Notes under the pieces: model-generated
Database searches by the model: none
The model's input: only the letters and a program-made list of their open reading frames with translations
What the model was told of the DNA's origin: nothing
Shown: piece by piece, positions 22,594 to 29,072 of the stretch
Layout of the letters: the number at the start of each line of letters is the position of its first letter
Position numbering within the stretch: the stretch's first letter is position 1
Translations under genes and position numbers: made by a program
IMG/VR virus record: IMGVR_UViG_3300023115_000065
Location: 1-33,177 of that record
DNA length: 33,177 nt
Source of the DNA: a virus
Direction: 5' to 3' (one strand)

Positions 22594-23242
22594 CGTAGGG
22601 CTCTGAGAGGAAATGCTCAATTGCAGCACGAATCCTCAGCAACGCCTCTTCTGGAGAATAAGCGTCCTTGCCCATTTCGAAGTTTGCAGGGAGTAGGCAC
22701 CCGTTGGTGAACCGAGCGCGACGTTTGCCGTCTCTGGAAACCACGAATTTTTCAAAGTTTCCGAGAATTGGACCATCGTCTACACCAAGTCGTTTGTACA
22801 GCGGGTGCGGTGCGAAGGTTTCGTCATCGTCATCACGGCTGTAACGCGAGGCCACAAGTTCAGTGAATGGCATTCGAACTCGGTAATGGGAGTATGCAAA
22901 GCGCTCACACTCCTCAGCGGTGCTTCGAGAATCTTTGAAGTCGCCATAACCAAACTCGCAATAGTCATTCGTAGGTACGCACACAATTTTAAATCCGAGA
23001 TGCGCATAGTCGTATTGGAGAACCTGCAAAATTGGGTACTGCATAGAGTTACCACATTCACCAGTGACATTGACAATCATCGTGACCTCCCCGTGCCGGT
23101 CGGCTAGGGCCTCTACATCACCGGTGACACTTTTTACGCTGATGTCATAGATGCTTTCCCCGTCAACAGTTGGACCCAAGTCGTGATCCCGCTGAAGAGT
23201 TTCAAGCATGTCGGAGGTGATTGCTGATTCCATGATCGTCAT
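22586..23242 (-). CDS. Glutathione-peroxidase-like protein
   Basis: A 218-residue thioredoxin-fold protein that follows glutathione peroxidase: MIVNVTGECGNSMQYPIL (peroxidatic Cys63), IVCVPTNDYCEFGYGDF where others have NQFG, RFAYSHYRVRMPFTELV, PHPLYKRLG and GNFEKFVVSRDGK where others have WNF. The classic Cys-Gln-Trp-Asn set is thus Cys63, Asp93, Gly161 and Asn162, so reactivity is likely altered. It is the first gene of the oxygenase operon. No ribosome site is seen; a -10-like TAAAAT ends 7 bases before ATG, suggesting a leaderless message. ATG at 23233 is an alternative start. Confidence 0.8.
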   Translation of the reverse strand: MTIMESAITSDMLETLQRDHDLGPTVDGESIYDISVKSVTGDVEALADRHGEVTMIVNVTGECGNSMQYPILQVLQYDYAHLGFKIVCVPTNDYCEFGYGDFKDSRSTAEECERFAYSHYRVRMPFTELVASRYSRDDDDETFAPHPLYKRLGVDDGPILGNFEKFVVSRDGKRRARFTNGCLLPANFEMGKDAYSPEEALLRIRAAIEHFLSEPYDA

Positions 23243-23249
23243 ATCGTCG

Positions 23250-23260
23250 ATTTTACACTA
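23250..23260 (-). promoter_or_regulatory. Candidate -10 element for leaderless start
   Basis: On the minus strand TAGTGTAAAAT, identical to 12178-12188. TAAAAT ends 7 bases before the ATG at 23242, the distance from a -10 to a transcription start, and no Shine-Dalgarno is present. Confidence 0.5.
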
Positions 23261-23329
23261 CTGTCATCAGGTGATTTCGAAACTCTGGTACACTTGAGAG
23301 CGGTAGTCCCACCACGATCGGAGTCTAAA
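23261..23329 (+). promoter_or_regulatory. Probable promoter of plus-strand island
   Basis: A divergent gap between the peroxidase-like gene and the rightward island. TACACT at 23289-23294 is -10-like, without a good -35. GGAG at 23320-23323 is the ribosome site for the first gene. Confidence 0.35.
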
Positions 23330-23560
23330 ATGGTTGCACTGAATAGTGTTTCTGACGAGTATAAGGCAGCACAAAAAGCCGAAGTCATTGCTACTCTCGA
23401 ATCTGCTGTTTGGGCTTCTGCCGTGGCCTGCGGTGTGGATCCTGCCGAATTGACGGCAGACTGGCAAATTCCTGCCGAAGATACCTTGCCGCCTCCGGGC
23501 GACCTTGAAGATCGCCTGTTTAGTCTTATCACCCGTCTTGAAGGGGCACGAGGAGTCTGA
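23330..23560 (+). CDS. Small GVD-motif protein, tandem copy 1
   Basis: A 76-residue protein: KAEVIATLESAVWASAVACGVDPAEL in two helices, ADWQIPAEDTLPPPG loop, then LEDRLFSLITRLEGA. The start at 23330 has GGAGTC seven bases upstream; the same GGAGTC stands before the next copy. It aligns with the two following genes and with the 12159 protein. Acidic, helical, no known domain. It opens the rightward island. Confidence 0.7.
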   Translation: MVALNSVSDEYKAAQKAEVIATLESAVWASAVACGVDPAELTADWQIPAEDTLPPPGDLEDRLFSLITRLEGARGV

Positions 23561-23561
23561 A

Positions 23562-23774
23562 ATGGTTTTTAGCGACGGATTTGACGCAGCAGCAAAGGCT
23601 GAAGCGAAGGCAGAAGCAATCAGGATGATTGAAGAAAAAGTGTACACGTACGGCCTTATTTGTGGTCTAGACGTGTCCTCACTGCCAGCAGACTGGACGC
23701 CAACTGAGGGCGTAGACTACGAAGAGGCACTCAAAGTGCTTATTGATCGACTAGCATGGGCTAACACTCTCTAG
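23562..23774 (+). CDS. Small GVD-motif protein, tandem copy 2
   Basis: A 70-residue protein: FDAAAKAEAKAEAIRMIEEK, then YTYGLICGLDVSSLPADW, a short loop and ALKVLIDRLAWANTL. It has the same helix - GLD - ADW - helix plan as copy 1, one base after its stop and with the same ribosome site. The longer upstream frame overlaps copy 1 and is rejected. Confidence 0.7.
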   Translation: MVFSDGFDAAAKAEAKAEAIRMIEEKVYTYGLICGLDVSSLPADWTPTEGVDYEEALKVLIDRLAWANTL

Positions 23775-23791
23775 TCTGACGGAGGAACGTA

Positions 23792-23998
23792 ATGAACGCG
23801 GCACAAATTGCAGCAGCAAAATCAGAAGCAATTGATTTTCTTGAGTATTCAATCTTTGTTCTCTGTTCACTGCTTGATATCGATTCTGCCGGAGTCTCGC
23901 ACCCATATGTGATCCCGGTCCCTGAGGACGACCCGCAGTATGATCAACATCTTTCGCTTCAGAGGCAAGTTTCCGCCCACGCAACTGTTACGGCATAA
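23792..23998 (+). CDS. Small GVD-motif protein, tandem copy 3
   Basis: A 68-residue, more divergent copy: AAAKSEAIDFLEYSIFVLCS, LLDIDSAGV, then VIPVPEDDPQYDQHLSLQRQ. GGAGG lies 6 bases before the ATG. Its TAA shares one base with the next ATG. The first helix keeps the pattern of copies 1 and 2; the ADW motif is lost. Confidence 0.65.
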   Translation: MNAAQIAAAKSEAIDFLEYSIFVLCSLLDIDSAGVSHPYVIPVPEDDPQYDQHLSLQRQVSAHATVTA

Positions 23999-24228
23999 TG
24001 GAATTTCGGGCCGAATCCCTTCGCGGCCAAAGACCAAAAAACTGGTCGGATCGCATTAAAGAGGCAAACCTCTCAGAGGCTGAACTGTATCCAGACAACG
24101 ATTCAAGTACTCGAGATCAAGCAATTTTCTGGTCAAAAGAGTCCGGTACCGCAATGAACACAGAAACTGGACAAGTGTTTATTTGCGGTACGGTAGCGCT
24201 CGATCCACTGGAAGTAACGGAAAACTAA
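23998..24228 (+). CDS. 76-residue protein of plus-strand island
   Basis: Not recognised. It begins MEFRAESLRGQRPKNW and ends in strands (TGQVFICGTVALDPLEV). It is coupled to the gene before (TAATG) and one base from the next. Its place before the small acidic protein parallels the 50-residue gene at 16737, and the ends are weakly alike. Confidence 0.6.
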   Translation: MEFRAESLRGQRPKNWSDRIKEANLSEAELYPDNDSSTRDQAIFWSKESGTAMNTETGQVFICGTVALDPLEVTEN

Positions 24229-24229
24229 A

Positions 24230-24565
24230 ATGCCAAAATTCACGAATGTTGATACTGCGCCGTTTTACGACAACACGGCAAACCTTGAATGGGTTGAACA
24301 GGAACTTGCAACCGTTATGTACATCGCTGGTCTAGACCCAGAACAAACGCTGAACACGGTAACGATTGATGAAATCATTGACGCTATCGAGTCAACATTT
24401 GTTATCGGAGACCTACAGATCGCAGAGCAGATCTTCGGGAAAGATCGCCAAACTAACGGTGCTCAAGCCTACATCCGGAAATGCAACAACAAACTGGCCA
24501 ACGTCGCTAGACGCCACTGGCGGGAACGGCACGTAGCGAAATGGTTGAGTGAAAATGAGTATTAA
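24230..24565 (+). CDS. Small acidic helical protein paired with methyltransferase-like gene (copy 2)
   Basis: A 111-residue protein: LEWVEQELATVMYIAGLD, NTVTIDEIIDAIES, LQIAEQIFGKDRQTNG and a basic tail RHWRERHVAKW. It aligns with the 16450 protein across most of its length. It overlaps the start of the methyltransferase-like gene by 11 bases, as the other pair overlaps by 8. A conserved two-gene unit is likely. Confidence 0.7.
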   Translation: MPKFTNVDTAPFYDNTANLEWVEQELATVMYIAGLDPEQTLNTVTIDEIIDAIESTFVIGDLQIAEQIFGKDRQTNGAQAYIRKCNNKLANVARRHWRERHVAKWLSENEY

Positions 24566-25334
24566 TCCTGCAATCTCCAGAGCGCGAGTAGCGCGTATGC
24601 TTTCGTCTGATCAGACCGGTGAACAGTTTGATCACAAGATCCAAGTGATGTCCGACTATGGTGAAACTGGACAGAACCTGATTGAAGCAACTTCACCGGA
24701 CAAGCGAAGTATCGCAACTGGTGATGATCATTACTTTTTCCGCCACACCTCATATGTCGATATGAGCCCTGAGTGGAAAGAATCTGCGTGGGCAATGGGT
24801 GCAGGGTCAACGACGTTTACGGAATTGTACCAAGACTATTGTTTCGTTAACGGGCCGGTAAAAGAACTTACGTGCGGCCTGCCACCAATCTGGCCAATCC
24901 CGGAGAACCTTCGAACCGGCAACGTCGAGACGTACATCCTCAACGAGGTCGAAGCGAAGATTTTTGAGCAATACATTCGCAACTCACCCGATTTTGCTGA
25001 CTATGCCGACTTTAAGTATGGATTAGTTACATATCAGGAGATTATGGATGGATCCCTGAATGAGACTTTCGACGTCATTCGTCTGGGTGTGCACCAGTTC
25101 GTAACCAGCACGAATACGCTGATTGATCGCCTATTCGACTGTCTGAAACCAAACGGGTTGTTTTTCGGTCGCGGCATGGCTCACGGAACAGGCATGTATC
25201 TTGACGACATGACTGTGCATCAATCCTTCTGGGCGGACGTCAGCCGCTATATTGCTAATAAAGAAAATGTGATGTCTCGACACGTTCCACTGCAAAATGG
25301 ATTCGTTCTAGCGCGCAAACTACCAACAACGTAA
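24555..25334 (+). CDS. Methyltransferase-like protein (copy 2)
   Basis: A 259-residue protein. The second half has YADFKYGLVTYQEIMDG, TFDVIRLGVHQFVTSTN, LIDRLFDCLKPNGLFFGRG, the late strands of a class I methyltransferase fold (a DVI strand and a LKPNG turn). The usual glycine motif for SAM is not seen; GPVKELTCGLPP stands where it would be. It aligns with the 15756 protein. ATG at 24555 is used; GTG at 24549 is an alternative. Activity is uncertain. Confidence 0.6.
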   Translation: MSINPAISRARVARMLSSDQTGEQFDHKIQVMSDYGETGQNLIEATSPDKRSIATGDDHYFFRHTSYVDMSPEWKESAWAMGAGSTTFTELYQDYCFVNGPVKELTCGLPPIWPIPENLRTGNVETYILNEVEAKIFEQYIRNSPDFADYADFKYGLVTYQEIMDGSLNETFDVIRLGVHQFVTSTNTLIDRLFDCLKPNGLFFGRGMAHGTGMYLDDMTVHQSFWADVSRYIANKENVMSRHVPLQNGFVLARKLPTT

Positions 25335-25346
25335 GAGGTAAATAAG

Positions 25347-26363
25347 ATGGCTCGGCTCTACGGACCAGAGGATGCAGTTAAGCACGCCTACCACAAGGTG
25401 ACAGAATCTGATTTCAAGATCATCTCCGACATGGAGTACACCAACCACCCGGGTGGCGTGATGCATTTCCATCAGGCTATTGATGTCAATAAAGAAGAAC
25501 TGCTTCCCTATATTGACATGATGGCCTATGTCCCCTCTTGCGGTCTTGAGATTATCAAAGACGACGACGGCAACATGTTGCACGGACAAACGTTTGACGG
25601 GAAGATCATCGACATGTCAGATCTTCTGCAACTGCCAATGCGTGTCGGTGGCATGGGAATGCCCGAGCCAGTAAACCCCACCACCCCGGAAAACATCCGA
25701 GAAATTTTTGAGCACATTGAAGAAATGATGTACTTCGGGCTGGTTCGCTACTGCGACATTTACCCGCTCGTCATCAACACCCTTTGGTGGAGAGCACGCG
25801 GGCACTGTCTGAAATACGTTCCCGGCGCAACTTTGGGTCTTCATAACGACAACGACACGAACTCGATCACGAAGAACGGTCAGCGTTTCTACTCCGAGCG
25901 AGAAATCGCAATGTATCAAACCACCAATTGTCTCGTTTATCTAAATGATGATTACGAGGGCGGAGAGATGCATTTCCCTTATCTCGATGTGACCATCAAA
26001 CCGAAGACGGGAGACATCATCTTCTTCCCCGGAAATTATATTGGCACTCATGGGGTGGCCCCAGTGAAGTCAGGTGAGCGCTACACCTATCTTGCACAGT
26101 ACGGTCATGGTGGACTGCACAAGTATGAGGTCGTTGAAGCGAACGAGAGCACCAACTGGCTTGCCCCAGTGTTCATGCCATTCCTTTATCAGGACGCGAC
26201 ACGATTCCAGATGTCCGAATTCTCAGATTTTGACAACAGCAAAGACATCGCGCTGGGGTTCCACTCTTCGACAATCTTCACTCAGGACAGATCAACCGAG
26301 GGGCCCCCAGTCGGAGAATACATTGAATACGGCGAGGAGTGGCGCGAAGCGATGCGTCACTGA
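25347..26363 (+). CDS. 2OG/Fe(II) oxygenase, WW-motif subgroup
   Basis: A 338-residue protein. NTLWWRARGHCLKYVPG leads into LGLHNDND (His166, Asp168), then VYLNDDYEGGEMHFP, KPKTGDIIFFPGNYIGTHGV (His235) and Arg245 in SGERYTYL. The N-terminal ~150 residues resemble those of the 27581 protein (GGVMHFHQAIDVN against GGIVHYKNVFDLD). It is the only oxygenase on the plus strand; its end overlaps the 26357 oxygenase tail to tail by 7 bases. GAGG lies 9 bases before ATG. Confidence 0.88.
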   Translation: MARLYGPEDAVKHAYHKVTESDFKIISDMEYTNHPGGVMHFHQAIDVNKEELLPYIDMMAYVPSCGLEIIKDDDGNMLHGQTFDGKIIDMSDLLQLPMRVGGMGMPEPVNPTTPENIREIFEHIEEMMYFGLVRYCDIYPLVINTLWWRARGHCLKYVPGATLGLHNDNDTNSITKNGQRFYSEREIAMYQTTNCLVYLNDDYEGGEMHFPYLDVTIKPKTGDIIFFPGNYIGTHGVAPVKSGERYTYLAQYGHGGLHKYEVVEANESTNWLAPVFMPFLYQDATRFQMSEFSDFDNSKDIALGFHSSTIFTQDRSTEGPPVGEYIEYGEEWREAMRH

Positions 26364-27010
26364 AAAGGATCAGCGCCCGGCTGATTGCCTTGACCAAAAA
26401 ACTCAAGATATGACACCCTGTGGCCAGATGTAATGTCAGTCACTGCGTGAGTTCCTAGATAGCCGGCTGAATAAATAAATGCTGATCCGGTTTTTGGCTT
26501 AAAGTCGAGATTCGGGTATTTGAATTGTAGGTTTCCACCTTCGCACGTGTCGCGAAGAATGAGAGATCCTGTCAAAACGGTCATGAGAGACGTTTCGCTC
26601 GCTTCACCATCACCTATGAGATTGTCATGGTGAAAACCCATTCCAGCGGTAACACCATAGGTCGCAACATGCGGTTGAGTTCTCCACCAAATACAAGGCC
26701 CCACTTCGGGGAAATGACTGATGTATCGGCGAACGCATTCACCCATTCCCTCATACATCGTATGAAAAAACTTTAAATCTTCGTCGTTTACTTCATGATC
26801 TAGACGAAGAAGTCTTCCCGGTGACATCTCGACTTCTTCAGCGGTGAATCTGTATCCACCTCTGTTTAGGTACGTCCCATCGTCTTGAAGAATATAGTCG
26901 TCAGGCTGTTGCGCTTTGCGTCGTTCAATCCATCCACTAAGAAAGTCTTGATCGACTTCGATTACGTCATTAAACTCCATGACTCCGAAGCCATGAACGA
27001 TCTCTTTCAC
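26357..27010 (-). CDS. 2OG/Fe(II) oxygenase, WW-motif subgroup
   Basis: A 217-residue protein. CIWWRTQPHVATY leads to GMGFHHDN (His127, Asp129), then RDTCEGGNLQFKYP, KPKTGSAFIYSAGYLGTHAV (His188) and Arg198 in SGHRVSYL. GTG at 27010 overlaps the stop of the dehydrogenase-like gene as GTGA. It shares the WW[KR] motif before the core with the 25347 and 27581 proteins. It is the last gene of the second oxygenase operon. Confidence 0.88.
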   Translation of the reverse strand: MKEIVHGFGVMEFNDVIEVDQDFLSGWIERRKAQQPDDYILQDDGTYLNRGGYRFTAEEVEMSPGRLLRLDHEVNDEDLKFFHTMYEGMGECVRRYISHFPEVGPCIWWRTQPHVATYGVTAGMGFHHDNLIGDGEASETSLMTVLTGSLILRDTCEGGNLQFKYPNLDFKPKTGSAFIYSAGYLGTHAVTDITSGHRVSYLEFFGQGNQPGADPFQ

Positions 27011-27579
27011 TCCGGATGACCAGCCGCTAAGTTCTCGGCGCGTTCACGCTCGTTGCGTAAACGTTTGAATGTTTTTGCTGACATGTCGTCACGGACATCC
27101 GTTAAAATTTTGTCCCAGTAGGCTGAAGTGAACAATTCACTTACCTCACTGGCATGTTCTCCCGAAAGGTACATCGTATGTTCATCCGTGTAGCCATCTC
27201 GTCCGGGATGAGGCCAACCGTACAATCCCATTTCGACGTACTTGATTCCGGCGTCCGAAAGAATTGATGCAACTTCATGCTCGGATTCTTCGCCCCAAAG
27301 GCCATTTGCGTCACAGTAAATCCCGGAATAATTCAGGCTGGCGAACTTGCGAGCGATATCAAGACACGCTCCACCGTTGACGATGCAAATAACCACGTCT
27401 GCTTCGGCAGCAACTTTATCGAGTGTCTCAAGGTCTTCGATTGAATACTCTTCTGCTCGCGCCTTTGTTTCATCGCTGCGCTCTTCCGATGCCCATACGA
27501 GACGATGTCCGCTGTCAATCAGGGAATGTGCCAGAGTTCCTCCCATTTTTCCGGGATGAAGAATCGCAATGGTACTCAT
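27007..27579 (-). CDS. Truncated beta-hydroxyacid-dehydrogenase-like NAD(P) protein
   Basis: A 190-residue protein with the N-terminal Rossmann domain of the 6-phosphogluconate/3-hydroxyisobutyrate dehydrogenase family: STIAILHPGKMGGTLAHSL, EADVVICIVNGGA, GIYCDANGLWG, GLYGWPHPGRDG, TMYLSGEHA. The C-terminal all-helical domain that carries the catalytic Lys in this family is missing; only a short charged helix follows. ATG at 27579 is one base after the previous stop. It may bind cofactor or work with a partner. It is the only dehydrogenase in the oxygenase block. Confidence 0.78.
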   Translation of the reverse strand: MSTIAILHPGKMGGTLAHSLIDSGHRLVWASEERSDETKARAEEYSIEDLETLDKVAAEADVVICIVNGGACLDIARKFASLNYSGIYCDANGLWGEESEHEVASILSDAGIKYVEMGLYGWPHPGRDGYTDEHTMYLSGEHASEVSELFTSAYWDKILTDVRDDMSAKTFKRLRNERERAENLAAGHPE

Positions 27580-27580
27580 G

Positions 27581-28396
27581 TCAGTTGAATCCAATCGGTG
27601 GGAGGATGGAATATCCTTCGGTCATGTAAACGTTAGATGCTGTGGCAGCAACGTCAGGTTCCGTAACCGGGTCTGCTACTGCTTCAAGATAATTCGCATT
27701 TGGAGAACCTTGACAATACCAGCCAAGGTATGAATATCTCCACCCCCCTGTCACCGTCTTGACTTCATGTGCCGCAAGATAATTTGCTGGGAAGAAAATC
27801 ATATCTCCACGCTTCGGTTTGATGCTGATGTCGTAGTAAGAGAAACTATGCTCGCCACCAGTGAAATTTGTTCCGTCGAGTTCTTCCTCAGTTTCAACAT
27901 GATCGTTGATGTAGGCAACGACGGATACAGATGAGCGTGTGGCAAGTTGGTCGCGCGGATGAGGTTTTCCGTACTCGTAATCAGTACTCACATCTGAGTG
28001 AGGACCAAGAAATGCACCTTTAGGGTAGGCGACGATATGCCCGCGAATTTTCCACCAGATGGTTTTCCCGGCCATCGGGAATCGCTCAAGGTAATCCAGT
28101 AAGCAAGCATCGCGACGTGCCTCGATGTAATCAAGGGTTTCGATTACTTTCGGATCTGGATTCTGGTGGACCAAACTTCCTCTCCATGGCATTTCGTCGA
28201 GGGTGCCTTTTTCAAAAAAGAACTTGCTTCGATTGATGTAACCCTCTTTGCCAGTGATCGGATCAACACCTTCGGTGTATGACTCTGCACGTTCACGTTC
28301 GAGGGTCGTTTTGCAGAATTCGCGCATCCAATCCCAATCAAGGTCGAATACGTTTTTGTAGTGCACGATGCCGCCACCCAAATGTTCGCCATGCAT
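27581..28396 (-). CDS. 2OG/Fe(II) oxygenase, WW-motif subgroup
   Basis: A 271-residue protein. TIWWKIRGHIVAYPKG leads to FLGPHSDVS (His133, Asp135), then VAYINDHVE, FTGGEHSFSYY, KPKRGDMIFFPANYLAAHEV (His210) and Arg220 in GGWRYSYL. An insert (about 163-178) lengthens the loop before the GGE motif. It starts 2 bases after the 28399 gene stop and is one base from the dehydrogenase-like start. Confidence 0.88.
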   Translation of the reverse strand: MHGEHLGGGIVHYKNVFDLDWDWMREFCKTTLERERAESYTEGVDPITGKEGYINRSKFFFEKGTLDEMPWRGSLVHQNPDPKVIETLDYIEARRDACLLDYLERFPMAGKTIWWKIRGHIVAYPKGAFLGPHSDVSTDYEYGKPHPRDQLATRSSVSVVAYINDHVETEEELDGTNFTGGEHSFSYYDISIKPKRGDMIFFPANYLAAHEVKTVTGGWRYSYLGWYCQGSPNANYLEAVADPVTEPDVAATASNVYMTEGYSILPPIGFN

Positions 28397-28398
28397 GT

Positions 28399-29070
28399 TT
28401 ATGCCTCCTCAGGAAAAATACTACTCAAATATCTCATCGAGCCACGTATGGTATTTGCAAAAGTTTCGTCATGAGCGGCAATTCTTAATGTTCTCACCCG
28501 TGCCCAAAATTTTGACATACGTAAACGCGGAGCACCACCAGTAACCGGCAGAACTTCGTGCTGGTACTGGTGCCCGCATGGAAATACGACAAGCATTCCG
28601 GCCGTCGGTTTAACTGTCACGTTTATCTTGTTGAATGATATTTGACCACCATGGTAATTATCGTTGAAATACAAGAGAGTGACGAATTCATTGAATGCTC
28701 TGGGTAGTCGCGTTCCATTGGGTCCAAAGTCAAGATCACCTCGTCCTGTGAGATGATCCCAGTGTCTGCCCATCACAAAGTTGTCAGCGCAACGCTCAAG
28801 AAATAGCCCGTGATCAGTTGCTACATCTTCACCACAAGTTTTCGCAAGAAGGTCACGCATACGATCAACGAGCAAAGTCTCATTATTGAGAACGTTATTG
28901 TCGATTGCGACGATTGTAGGATCGGTAATGTCAATTGCCTCAACATCATTCTGGAGTTCGGCCCGATCCCAAAAATGATCTTCACGCATCAAACCATTCC
29001 AGTATGCGACTTCTTCTAGAGATAAGAAGTCTTTAACTATTCGCATGCCATCAATAGATTGAATATCCAT
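28399..29070 (-). CDS. 2OG/Fe(II) oxygenase, prolyl-4-hydroxylase-like
   Basis: A 223-residue protein with NFVMGRHWDH (His103, Asp105), TLLYFNDNYHGGQISF, KPTAGMLVVFPCGHQYQHEV (His171) and Arg182 or Arg184. The core fits the prolyl-4-hydroxylase-like type. The C-terminus adds a helical stretch with ANTIRGSMRYLSSIF. It starts 2 bases after the large TauD-like gene. Confidence 0.85.
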   Translation of the reverse strand: MDIQSIDGMRIVKDFLSLEEVAYWNGLMREDHFWDRAELQNDVEAIDITDPTIVAIDNNVLNNETLLVDRMRDLLAKTCGEDVATDHGLFLERCADNFVMGRHWDHLTGRGDLDFGPNGTRLPRAFNEFVTLLYFNDNYHGGQISFNKINVTVKPTAGMLVVFPCGHQYQHEVLPVTGGAPRLRMSKFWARVRTLRIAAHDETFANTIRGSMRYLSSIFPEEA

Positions 29071-29072
29071 TT

